A stretch of 64,000 bases of DNA, taken from positions 248,001-312,000 of the forward strand of contig JAEUBA010000012.1 in assembly GCA_018257865.1 (NCBI GenBank), given 5' to 3'. Source of the stretch: Stereocaulon alpinum (Eukaryota > Ascomycota > Lecanoromycetes > Lecanorales > Stereocaulaceae). The first letter of the stretch is position 1. Each line of letters begins with the position of its first letter. Positions 21,391 to 30,794 of this stretch are shown here, one piece after another. A program made the translations under genes and the position numbers. The notes under the pieces are model-generated. The model searched no databases, was not told the DNA's origin, and saw nothing but the letters and a program-made list of their open reading frames with translations.

Positions 21391-22946
21391 TCAGAATCTT
21401 CTCCTCTTGGCATGACTCGCAATTTGGTCCTGTTCAGCTGCTGATTCCATTCTGGCAATCCTTTGCTCAACTTCGTCTGCTGCTTTTGCTAGGATTTCTT
21501 TCTCACCCAGGCGAACTTCAATAGCCATCCTTCGGCGGATTTGCAGGTCAGCATCCTCCAATAGGGTAGCGTCTTCGGCTATGGTTGTACAGTAAGCACT
21601 TTGTCTCAAAGAAATGACTTTGCGAAGGACTAAAGCCAGGGGCATCCGTAAAGATGTCCGTGACTGCTCGGGTGGGTCCTCCAAAGCTTCCATAAAGTCC
21701 TCAGAGTCGAGCAGTAGTGCGGTAATTGTAAAAACAAGAGCCCGATCAAACTCATATGCTTGATTTGCGGTAGGGCTGGTCAGGTCATAGCCGTCTTGCA
21801 ATGCTTCCCATTCTGCGGCAAGTTCAAGCTACATAACATCAGTAAATCCTTGGTCGGCTGCGATTGCTGGAGTAACATTACCCTGTCGTTCTCCTCTCTT
21901 TCATTGAGCGTGTTGTATTCGCTAGCTGCTTTAATGACAGTTTGGATGTCTACTTCAACAACGTCCCATCTCTTGTAATTATCCGTGACATATCCATATC
22001 TTCGAAGTAGGTCAGACCTGGGAAGCTGACCAAAGTCATTGAATATCTGCTGTCCTTTCTTAATATTCTTGAGAGCGATCATCGTCATTGAATTCTCTTG
22101 GTGCAAAAGGTGTGCCTGTTATTGTCAGATTACTAGCTGAGCGTTGATATTCATGGGAACCCACATTATTTAGATCACCGTCAGCGTTGAATAGGTCGGC
22201 GAGAGGTACCATACCTTTGTTGAGCGCATACACAATTTGAGAAGAGCCGTCTGCTTCATCCTCTACCTCCTCTTCGGATGATGATGATTCGGTCTCCAGA
22301 TCGAAGCCATATGCCATAATCAAGGTAGCCATCCTATGAGCAAGCTGAAGGAGTGCAGTCTCGGCATCTGTGCCAGCGAACGCTTGCGCGTGGCGGCCAA
22401 AGGTTTCCGCATTCTGCTGTACCAGTGGTAGTAGACACTTATTGAAAGAAACATCAGCACCACTCTTGCCAATCTTGTCCAGTACAGCGCTGCCCTGCAG
22501 CTCAGCGAGCTCCTCCGAGGACCAATATATCAGGGTGTCGAACTCTCGAGGTAGGATTTCCAGATACGGCCACCATGTAGACTTCTCTCCCAGACCGTCT
22601 TCGTAGATCATGACCAGGACTAATGAGTTCCATGTGTCGAGGCATTCGAGTATGGCTGGCTTGATCTTCTGTAGGTTCGAATTGTGGGTTGTGAGCATCG
22701 ATGAGTGTGCGATGCTGAATAGCTCTTCATCTTCTTCTATATCCTCCACAGCAACTGCTATCTCGTCAGCGAAGAGCTCAGTAAAGTACTGAGCGAAGAG
22801 CTACCTATTCCTCTGCCAGCATGCTGCTCTCTCAAATCAGCAATTTGTATCTTCGGGCTAATCGTTGTTCCTGTCCGTTGCTGTAGCCATTGCAAGAACT
22901 CAGTAGTCTTCGCTTGGAAACGCGAATCCTCGGGATTGGTGACCAT
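21391..22946 (-). CDS. RKM4: SET-domain ribosomal protein lysine methyltransferase (Rkm4/SETD6-like)
   Basis: In yeast, Rkm4 monomethylates a lysine of ribosomal protein eL42; related SETD6 acts on nuclear proteins. Exons are 22946-22805, 22754-22165, 22115-21882 and 21828-21391 (467 aa). The SET-I start is GRGIVAVEDIEEDEELF at about residues 44-60. The cofactor/catalytic segment MVPLADLFNADGDLNNAHL lies at about 228-246, and QQIFNDFGQLPRSDLLRRYGYVTDNY at about 268-293. The C-terminal Rubisco-LSMT-like substrate domain follows and ends in a basic HAKRRRF. The motif usually written NDYG reads NDFG here, while the downstream YGY is intact. Introns are 49-53 bp. The gene is divergent from FYV10, with about 267 bp between starts. 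Confidence 0.9.
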
Positions 22947-23213
22947 GCCTCCATTCTAAGAGTGAGTAGTAAAAGGACGACGGTGTGGTGGAGAGAGATA
23001 GATGCTGGCTCGGCTGGTAGTTATAGTCTACGACCGAGTTTGTGCCGGCACTAGCTCTCTTTGGACCCCGCCATTACCTATCATCCTCGAAGACCAGACA
23101 TGCCCAGGTCCTCGTGACGAAAATCTGTCTTTGATAATCTTGAGACTTCTACCAAGTACCATAGATGGTGACTTTATAGTCACATTTTCGGGATTGCGAG
23201 GACTATATTCACC

Positions 23214-24579
23214 ATGGCAGCAGAACTCACCACAACAAAGCTTAACGCTGAAAGCCACTTGCTCTTGGTATACACTGCACGTTATCCAGAACAAGATTGC
23301 AGCTTACACAGACACTATTTGTAGGACCAACCACTCCTCCGTCTACCCCACGAACTCGCCCGCAAAAATTTCAAGACCGTTCAAAAGAACGTCGAAAGAG
23401 AAAACAAAGACATACTCTTCGCCCTGAAGACAACAGCAAATGCCGCATTTACCGGCAATGATTCCGGCCAAACGCTTAGCAGCCTAGATAACATGATAAA
23501 CCGTATGCAGGGCCTCAAGCGGAAAATGGTAACTCTACACAATGAGGAAATGATGTTACATCAGCACTCGAGAAGGCGGATACAACATCTACAGGATCTC
23601 TACGAGATACCTAGTCTCGCAGATGTCAAGTATGACGAATGGTCACGGGTTAGACTGAATAGATTATTGGTCGACTATCTGTTGAGATGTGGTTACGGGG
23701 AAAGCGCGAGAGCTTTGGCAAGAGAGAAGGGTATAGAAGAACTGGTAGATCTAGATGTCTTCGTGCAGTGTCATAAGGTCGAGGAGAGCTTAAGAAGGGG
23801 GAGTACGAAGGAGTGTCTGGCTTGGTGCGCAGAGCATAAGCCAATGATGAAGAAGACAGACGTAAGAGTTGTCTGACTACTCTCGCCATTGTCTACATGC
23901 TAACGCAGAGTGTATAGAACCGTCTTGAATTCGAGCTTCGAATGCAACAGTACATCGAGCTGCGCCGGAACGGACAAGTCGTAGAAGCTAGGCAACACGC
24001 CAGGAAATATTTGACCCAGCACGCAAGTACATATTCTAAAGAGGTGCATAGAGCAGCAGGGCTGTTAGCATACCCCCCAGATACCCAAGTGCAAGAGTAC
24101 AATGTACGCTGTCCTCCACATAGCTATGTATCGGAGACTGACTTGTGCAGATGCTATATTCGCCAGCCCGGTGGGATGTTCTCGCAACACTTTTTGTCCA
24201 GACCCACCACGAACTCTTCTCACTGCCCGCACGTCCGCTCCTCCATATAGCACTTTCGGCCGGCTTATCGGCGCTCAAAACACCATCCTGCCATTCGAAG
24301 CATGCTAGCAGCACAGCGAATGCAAGCTCCACAACCACTTCAGTATGTCCGATCTGTTCGACTGAGCTGAACGAGCTTGCTCGCAAACTGCCTTATGCCC
24401 ATCACACGAAGAGCTATGTCGAAAATGACCCTGTTGTCCTGCCTAATGGTAGAGTTTATGGGCGAGATCGATTGCTCGAGATGAGTGTCAAAGTGGGTCT
24501 CGACCCTGGTCTTGTGAAAGACCCAACGACCTCACATGTGTACCCGTCTTCGGACATCCGGAAGGTGTATATTTCATAG
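23214..24579 (+). CDS. FYV10: GID/CTLH E3 ubiquitin ligase subunit Gid9 (Fyv10/MAEA)
   Basis: RING-type subunit that, with Gid2, forms the catalytic heart of the GID E3 ligase that degrades gluconeogenic enzymes. Exons are 23214-23267, 23325-23861, 23918-24103 and 24151-24579 (1206 nt, 401 aa). Order of parts: N-terminal coiled region (LLRLPHELARKNFKTVQKNV), LisH at about 128-155 (LNRLLVDYLLRCGYGESARA), CTLH/CRA region (NRLEFELRMQQYIELRRNG; LLAYPPDTQVQEYN-MLYSPARWDVL), and a C-terminal RING-like domain from about 325 (CPICSTELNELARKLPYAHH). As in the family, the RING is degenerate: a CPIC pair and a late His, then the PNGRVYGRDRL segment. The first exon codes 18 residues. The gene ends 98 bp from the BMT5 stop. 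Confidence 0.93.
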
Positions 24580-24677
24580 TCGCCAGCAAGACATCCATGC
24601 GTATCTAGCAATCAACCTTAGCGATGGCGTTAGTCTCGGGATCATGTAACAGAAATCGAAGCCAGGTCCACACACGG

Positions 24678-25569
24678 TCAACCATCCTCGGAATCACTAC
24701 CGTCCGTTTTCTTCTTGTTCCTCGTTATTGGCTGTGCTTCCTTCTCGTTGACCTCGAGTATATAGCTCCTCGCTGGCCGGTTTTCTCCCTTCCAACCTCC
24801 ACCGCCTTCTATAATCCCTAAGGTTCTAGCATGCTTATAACCGGGATATGCACTTGCTTGGAATCTGAAGCTCCTTCCAGCTTTCAACCCTACGTGCCGA
24901 GCAAGATCCCTGATATTCCATAAATCGTACGGTTCACCCTCGAATATCGTGACGATGATTGAGCCTTCGGCCGCCATCAGAGGAAGCGCAGACTTAAAGA
25001 AACCCACAAGAAGTTCTGCACATGAGTAGTTGGCGTCAACTCTGTTGAAACTTCATACGTTATCACATACCCTGGTTATGCCGCACCTGACGATTGACAT
25101 CCTTCGTCAATCCTCCAACATGTGGGAAGTTGAACACCACCTTGTTGAATCCACCTCTCTTCACATCTTTGCCTCCACCGTCCAGTGTACCCGGTTTGCC
25201 CAGCTTCGTCGCATCGACCCCATATAATACTTTGCAGTCTTCCCCTTCAAGGGCGCGTACATGAGATGCAGCTTGTGGATATTTAGCCCAGAGAGCGGTT
25301 TGCCTGTCGAAGCTAGTTGCAACGAGAGAGGAGCAGCCGTGAGCCTCAAGTAGAGAGCGCGAGAAAGAAAAGTCGCCTTCACCAACTAAAAGTACATAAT
25401 CGGCTGGTAAGAACGGGATTGTTGGAGCGGGTAGCGGTGGAGATTTGGAGTGCTTGTTGTGTTTCACGGTCTGATTGGAGGACGTCGCCAGCTTCGGAAT
25501 AGCCTTTCCGGACCTTTGATATGGTTTCGCATGGGAAGCTCTTCGCTTTGTCCTCTTCGCTTTGGCCAT
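24678..25569 (-). CDS. BMT5: 25S rRNA (uridine-N3)-methyltransferase Bmt5-like
   Basis: Rossmann-fold (DUF2431) enzyme; yeast Bmt5 makes m3U2634 in 25S rRNA in the nucleolus. Exons are 25569-25071 and 25015-24678 (278 aa), with a 55-bp intron. The start is strongly basic (MAKAKRTKRRASHAKPYQRS), as in nucleolar proteins. The SAM-binding motif reads YVLLVGEGDFSFSRSLLEAHG, followed by VATSFDR and the catalytic-region pattern FNKVVFNFPHVGG. The second half has SALPLMAAEGSIIVTIFEGEPYD. It ends in a Lys/Asp-rich tail. Its start codon lies one base from an in-frame upstream ATG of the UreF frame on the other strand. Confidence 0.92.
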
Positions 25570-25649
25570 TATGAGGTACAACCTCCACGAAACACTCCAA
25601 CGCATGAAGAACCTGGTCCGAGCTTCGAATATTCTAGTGCAGCCGAAGA

Positions 25650-25675
25650 TTGGCCGGCCGGCTCCATCCGGCCAA
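25650..25675. repeat. Inverted repeat TTGGCCGG...CCGGCCAA between BMT5 and ureF
   Basis: An 8-bp perfect inverted repeat (25650-25657 and 25668-25675) with a 10-base spacer lies in the 154-bp gap between the BMT5 ATG and the preferred UreF ATG. It is a candidate dyad for a dimeric factor acting on both genes, or a 5' UTR hairpin of ureF. Confidence 0.5.
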
Positions 25676-25723
25676 GCCCGCCGCTTCTTCCATTTCTTCG
25701 CCTCTCCATTCCGGCAATGCTCG

Positions 25724-26620
25724 ATGAGTCCCAGCGTAGACGAGCAGACTCTGGAAGATGAAATTGCTCGTCTAGACAGACAGCTGTGCGCCGCTCGAGC
25801 CAAATTGACCGAAAAGGCCAGCGCCAACGTCTCAAGTCATTTCCCCACTCCTTCGACCCACGACCTCTCTCCGCCACCCAATGTTGCTCTCCCAAACCAC
25901 CCCCTTCTTCTCCTCTCAGACTCAGCCCTTCCTCTCGGCTCTTTCGCTTTTTCCTCCGGCTTAGAATCTTATCTTGCTCACCACCCCACTGCCAAAGGAA
26001 ACCCGTCCTGCTTAGACAACTTCTGCTTGTTTCTCGCTCTGACACTCACATCTCTGGCTACAACCACACTACCATATCTTATCGTTGCACACAAAGCCCC
26101 AGAGAACCTTCAGGATCTGGATGCAGAGCTGGACGCATGCACGCTGTGTCCTGTAGCCAGGAGGGCAAGTGTAGCACAGGGAAAGGCCATGCTCACTCTT
26201 TGGGAGCGTGCATTGAAAGATGATGTCGCAGTTTCACCTGCCGTAAAGGCCTTGGGGCAGTTCTCAAGAGCTATAAGAGCGCCTCGGTCTCGGGGCGACG
26301 AAGACGTTGAACTCAGCGGCCATTTCGCACCCATCTGGGCGGCCGCGACATCTGCTATGGGGATTGGTTTACATGAATCCGCCTACACATTCCTCTTCAA
26401 CCACGCCAAGGCTGTGGTGAGCGCAGCTGTGCGTGCTAGCGTTATGGGGCCTTACAAAGCACAAGGGCTTCTGGCTAGTGGGTGGTTGAGAGGGGAAATT
26501 GAGAATGCTATGGAAGCGAATTGGGACAGGAGTGTGGAGGAAGCTGGCCAAGGGGTTGTGATGCTTGATCTGTGGGTTGGGAGACACGAGTTGCTGTATT
26601 CGCGAATATTCAACTCGTAA
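25724..26620 (+). CDS. ureF: Urease accessory protein UreF
   Basis: Chaperone that, with UreD and UreG, loads nickel into urease, allowing urea use as nitrogen source. Intronless from the ATG at 25724 (298 aa). A short polar N-terminus is followed by the UreF core: LLLLSDSALPLGSFAFSSGLESYL at about 60-85, long helices, then FNHAKAVVSAAVRASVMGPY near 225-245 and a C-terminal LYSRIFNS. The frame is open upstream to an ATG at 25571, which would add 51 basic, mitochondrial-like residues; that ATG nearly touches the BMT5 start. The start MSPSVDEQTLEDEIARLD is preferred because it leaves a promoter for both genes. No other urease gene is in the window. Confidence 0.93.
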   Translation: MSPSVDEQTLEDEIARLDRQLCAARAKLTEKASANVSSHFPTPSTHDLSPPPNVALPNHPLLLLSDSALPLGSFAFSSGLESYLAHHPTAKGNPSCLDNFCLFLALTLTSLATTTLPYLIVAHKAPENLQDLDAELDACTLCPVARRASVAQGKAMLTLWERALKDDVAVSPAVKALGQFSRAIRAPRSRGDEDVELSGHFAPIWAAATSAMGIGLHESAYTFLFNHAKAVVSAAVRASVMGPYKAQGLLASGWLRGEIENAMEANWDRSVEEAGQGVVMLDLWVGRHELLYSRIFNS

Positions 26621-27357
26621 TGGAATGGCTGATGAAAGCAGTTCAAGTGCAAGGTGCTATTCTAAGGTATCCTTGTTCTGAGTACGAGATCCTATGGCCG
26701 CCCATTTCTCGCCAGTCGGAACCAAAGTGGACCGAATTCGCTGTTATGGATCGCTGTAGCTATTCAGATCCTCCAATGGCAATGTGCCTTTGCCGCTACA
26801 GTGTTGCGCCAGGACGTCTGGATGGGTTTGTTTGCGCTGGCTCTATGGACATCTCGGTCTAAAGAAGGACTTCTTCGTAAAAAGATGCACTATGATTCAT
26901 TTGCACATTCGAGCCAGTGTTGCACCAAACGACGCGAAAAGCAGCCGCTGTAGCCCTAAAGTGGTGCCCTAGAGTCTAACCGAAAGAAGCTTCGAGAACC
27001 TTCTCTCGCACTGCGGCCCAACGTCACTTGCCGATGATCGCGTGGGACTTTCCTGTCCTATGGGGCAACTATTCTTGGAAGTTTGGAAAGGAAGTGCACT
27101 GCTATAATACGATTCAAGACCTTAGTTTGGTAATAGTACTGACAGGAGTTCGTTCGAACATCTTGTATCTGTCTGTGGCGCCCTCCAGTTCGGATTGCCC
27201 AGACGGACGCAGAGCCTCCATCTCGATTTGAGTCCGGCTGCCTGACCCTCAGGAGTGGGCATAGCTTTCCAGGCTACTACTTAATTGACTTCGCCCAACC
27301 GACAAAGCCTTCGACTCCAACAATACCCTCTGGCCATACCCACATCTTACATTGAAT
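26621..27357. promoter_or_regulatory. Upstream region of the J-protein gene
   Basis: About 740 bp between UreF and the J protein. No gene is seen. A perfect heat-shock element lies at 26986-27003. The segment just before the start codon is AC/CT-rich. Confidence 0.5.
26986..27003. promoter_or_regulatory. Perfect heat-shock element (four alternating nGAAn units)
   Basis: The bases read GAA-gc-TTC-ga-GAA-cc-TTC: four contiguous, exactly spaced inverted pentamers, the canonical Hsf1 trimer site. It lies about 355 bp upstream of the ATG of the Hsp40 gene at 27358, a known class of Hsf1 target. No other four-unit array was noticed in the window. Confidence 0.8.
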
Positions 27358-28567
27358 ATGGTCGCGGAAACAAAGCTCTACAACACCTTAGGCATCAAGC
27401 CTGAGGCTACACAAGATGAGATTAAGAAAGCATATCGGTAAGCTAACTCGATGCCCCTATCTACTTAACGCCAACATGCCCCAGGAAACAAGCACTGAAG
27501 CACCATCCTGACAAAAACCCTGACAATCCCAAATCGTCCGAGAAATTCAAAGAAGTATCACAGGCCTTCGAGATTCTCTCCGACCCCGAGAAACGTAAAA
27601 TATACGACCAATATGGGCTGGAATTCCTCCTCCGCGGCGGAGCTGAACCCCCGCCCGGTGGTGCAGGTGGGCCAGGTGGGCCAGGTGGCATGCCCTTCGA
27701 AAGCATGGGTGGTGGGGGTGGCTTCCCCGGAATGGGAGGCATGCCTGGCGGAGGAAGATCATTCCATTTCTCCACAGGCGGTGGAAGTGGAGGATTCAAT
27801 TTCAGCGACCCATCGAGCATATTCTCAGAGTTTCTCAGGCAAGGGGGTGCTGGAGGCGGTGACGACGACGATATTTTCTCTCAATTCACTGGTGGTAGGA
27901 GATCTGGAGGTGCGTCATCTCGCAATGATCCATACGGCGGATCTTCGAGGAGGAGAGAGCGATCACCGGAAGTGACGACTGTTGAACGGCCATTACCACT
28001 TACGCTGGAGGAGCTGTACAAGGGAACGCAAAAGAAGATGAAGATTAGGAGGAAAACCTACGACCAACAAACGCATGTACAAAATGTTGAGGATAAGATT
28101 CTGGACATAGGGATCAAGCCGGGATACAAGGCTGGGACGAAGATAAAGTTCAAGGGAGTGGGTGATCAGGAAGAGGGTGGAACGCAGGATCTGCATTTCC
28201 TCGTTGCTGAGGTAAGTTCTTTGTCCAAAACGATCCGTATTTTGTTCGAAGGACTAATATAGTAACCTAGAAACCACACCATACGTTCACACGCGATGGC
28301 GATAATCTAAAAACCGTCATTGAACTCGATCTCAAGGAAGCTCTAACAGGCTGGAAGCGGACTGTTACAACGATCGATGGTAAACAACAAACAGTATCTC
28401 GGGGCGGACCGACGGGGCCAGGCTTCCAAGAAATTTTCCCACACCAAGGCATGCCGAAGAGCAAGAAGCCTTCTGAACGGGGTGACATGATTGTAGAAGT
28501 AAAGGTCAAATTCCCAACGAGCTTGACGGCGGAACAGAAGAATCAGTTGAAGGCTATCCTACCTTGA
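27358..28567 (+). CDS. SIS1: Type II (class B) Hsp40 J-domain co-chaperone, Sis1/Psi1-like
   Basis: Stimulates Hsp70 ATPase and hands over misfolded clients in cytosol and nucleus. Exons are 27358-27437, 27485-28211 and 28271-28567 (1104 nt, 367 aa). The J domain is residues 3-70, with HPD at 34-36 split just upstream by a 47-bp intron. A Gly/Phe- and Gly/Met-rich linker follows (GGMPFESMGGGGGFPGMGGM) with a DPSSIFSEFLRQ segment that resembles the Hsp70-regulating helix region. Two beta-rich client-binding domains (LPLTLEELYKGTQKKMKIRR; DNLKTVIELDLKEALTGWKR) and a dimerisation tail complete it. There are no CxxCxGxG zinc repeats, so it is not class A. A perfect heat-shock element lies upstream. 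Confidence 0.94.
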
Positions 28568-28846
28568 CCTTCCGGCGGTTTGCATTGGCTTGGCGTTTCG
28601 AGTGTAATGACCGAGAGGACTCGGTGAACTTAGCGGAATCAAAGATGGTCATGACGCGCTTATGATGATCTATTCTGGCTTACGATACCTAGCATATAGC
28701 TTGCGGTTATTCCAGAAGCATGACTGCACGTCGTAGCTTATCAGCTCCACAGATTGAGGAAATACAATTGTGTATTGACCAGCCATTTTGGGCTTTACTC
28801 GTTCTCCGAGACTCTCACGATCCACAAACACAACTAAGAAATCAGC

Positions 28847-30428
28847 TCATTTAGCGACTATCGACACGACATCTTCATCGGCCACTATATGACTCAACCC
28901 CACTCTCTGTGGTACATGTCTGGCACTAGCTCCCCACACCATAGCATATTTGAAGGTCTCCTTCAGCGTCCGATGAACCTGGTCACAGACTTCCTCGATC
29001 GATGACTTGTTACGGACAATTAGTGCTTCGCTGAAGTCCGGTTCCTCCCCTTTTCTGCACCGATGTTAGCCTGAAAATTTTCGTAGAGTAAGGTGTAAGG
29101 TGATGTACCGCTTCGTGTAGATTCTCATCAATTGAAGCTCTTGCCAGCATCTCTCTACCACGTCTTGAATGCCGAGATCGAGCTCGCAGCTCATGACTAC
29201 CGTGTGAGGCTCTCTAGCTAGCTTATCTAGGAAGTCGATTGAGACGGAATCGATTTTGTTGTATACGTACAAGCTTGAACATCATTAGTGGCAGCTTGGT
29301 CAGAGGAATGGACATATGCTACCATTTTATGTACTTCCTATGATCTTTCATGATTACATCGATGAAGTCGTCGACCGTTGCTGCAATGGTCAGCTTAGAA
29401 CTTAGAGGGGTGTACAGCAATGGTTTTACCATTTTCATCCCTGACAAGAACCTCGCAGTTCAGCATCTTGTAGTCTCGTAGAATGTTGTACAGCATCTTT
29501 TCATCTAGGTTTTTCGGTGGTGACTGGAAGGTGATCTTCATGCCTCCGGCCTTCTTGGGTTTCAAGTAGATATTCCTACCCTCCATTTAATGAGGTTGTA
29601 TCGGAATTGGACGGACGGGGAATTTTTACGGTGGCTCTCGATTCAGCCTGATGCCAACTGCTTCAAGCTCACCCTCTAGCAGCGCCCTCTGTTCTGCTTT
29701 CTTAGTGGCATCGAGAATCATCAAGATCAAGTCACTGGTCTCGAAATGGTCAGGCATCAATTACTTCCTGGACAAGTATCCGTACCTTTGCAGCACTGAT
29801 GACCTGTCTCCCTCTACCTTTGCCTTCTGAAGCGCCTTCGATGATTCCCGGTAGATCAAGGACTTGGATCTCGGCACCACCATATTCAAGCACACCAGGA
29901 ATCGCAGTCAATGTTGTGAACGAGTACGCAGCAACTTCGCTCTTCGTCTTCGTGATCTTCGACAGGAATGTTGATTTGCCAACAGATGGGAAACCTACAA
30001 GTGCGATGCGGGCATCACCACTTTTGCTGACATCGAAACCCGCACCGCCGCCTGACGCGGCACCAGGAGCTGGCTCTAGAAGTTGTGCTCGGAGACGTGC
30101 AAGCTTCCTAGCAGGAGTTGATTTCAGAGAGGAGACTAGGAATGGAAATTTATGGACTTCAGGCCTCAACCCACCCTTTCAAAAGCCCCAAGTGGTATTC
30201 TTCGAATTCGTTAGTACTAATAAGACGTTATGCCGAACCCATCGTATCCCACCAGTAGCTTTGTTTTCTACCAAGCTAGATCAGCGGCGCAAGCAACCCA
30301 TTCAAACTCCCTATCCTACGTACTTTGCGTCCTTCGCATTTCGTCCTCGATCCTTGTAAGCTTAGCGTTATATTCGGATCTGGGGGAGTAGTCACTTACT
30401 CCTTGATCTTCTCTGTAATGTTCACCAT
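28847..30428 (-). CDS. RBG2: Developmentally regulated GTP-binding protein Rbg2 (DRG2)
   Basis: Ribosome-associated TRAFAC GTPase; in yeast, Rbg2 pairs with Gir2, itself a Gcn1 ligand. The model has ten exons: 30428-30400, 30352-30324, 30267-30253, 30199-30175, 30107-29786, 29739-29630, 29575-29430, 29380-29323, 29273-29109 and 29054-28847 (1107 nt, 368 aa, the length of yeast Rbg2). G motifs: P-loop GFPSVGKST, G3 DLPGIIEGA, G4 NKID, with the HTH insert around KLARLRAQLLEP and a C-terminal TGS domain (EEPDFSEALIVRNKSSIEEV). Four of the first exons are 15-29 nt, an extreme fragmentation. It diverges from GCN2, which acts in the same translational-stress circuit. Confidence 0.94.
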
Positions 30429-30603
30429 GATGAGCGCTTAGTATTACGGCAATCCAAGGGGATGTGTTCGAAGTGTAAGCTTCAATCGGACTGCAGAATG
30501 AGAGACCACACAGTATTGAGAACGCCATGCATTATTACGATCAACGGCAGGGATTAGCAGCGCGCCTCAAGCGCTTCGGCCAATGAAGCGCCGTTTTGGA
30601 ATC

Positions 30604-30610
30604 TGAGTCA
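30604..30610. promoter_or_regulatory. Gcn4/AP-1 heptamer TGAGTCA
   Basis: Perfect bZIP core about 185 bp upstream of the GCN2 ATG, in the 366-bp region shared with RBG2. A second copy lies 88 bp further downstream. TGASTCA is the Gcn4/CPC1 (cross-pathway control) site; it also occurs elsewhere in the window at about the frequency chance predicts. Confidence 0.5.
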
Positions 30611-30691
30611 TTGGCACATCTGGCTGGATTGAGGATTCTCTTTAAATCCATCTAGCTTCCTGTGAATGTCGTTGTCTGTATTTTGCAGTCT

Positions 30692-30698
30692 TGACTCA
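30692..30698. promoter_or_regulatory. Gcn4/AP-1 heptamer TGACTCA
   Basis: Second perfect TGASTCA core, about 97 bp upstream of the GCN2 ATG. Together with the copy at 30604 it makes a pair in the RBG2/GCN2 intergenic region. Confidence 0.5.
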
Positions 30699-30794
30699 TA
30701 CCAAGGACTATGGCCATGAAAACTGGGCACTAAGTTGCAGCTGGCCTCTAGCTGTAGCTTTGCTAGGGGCCAATTACCAGCATCAAATGCTATT

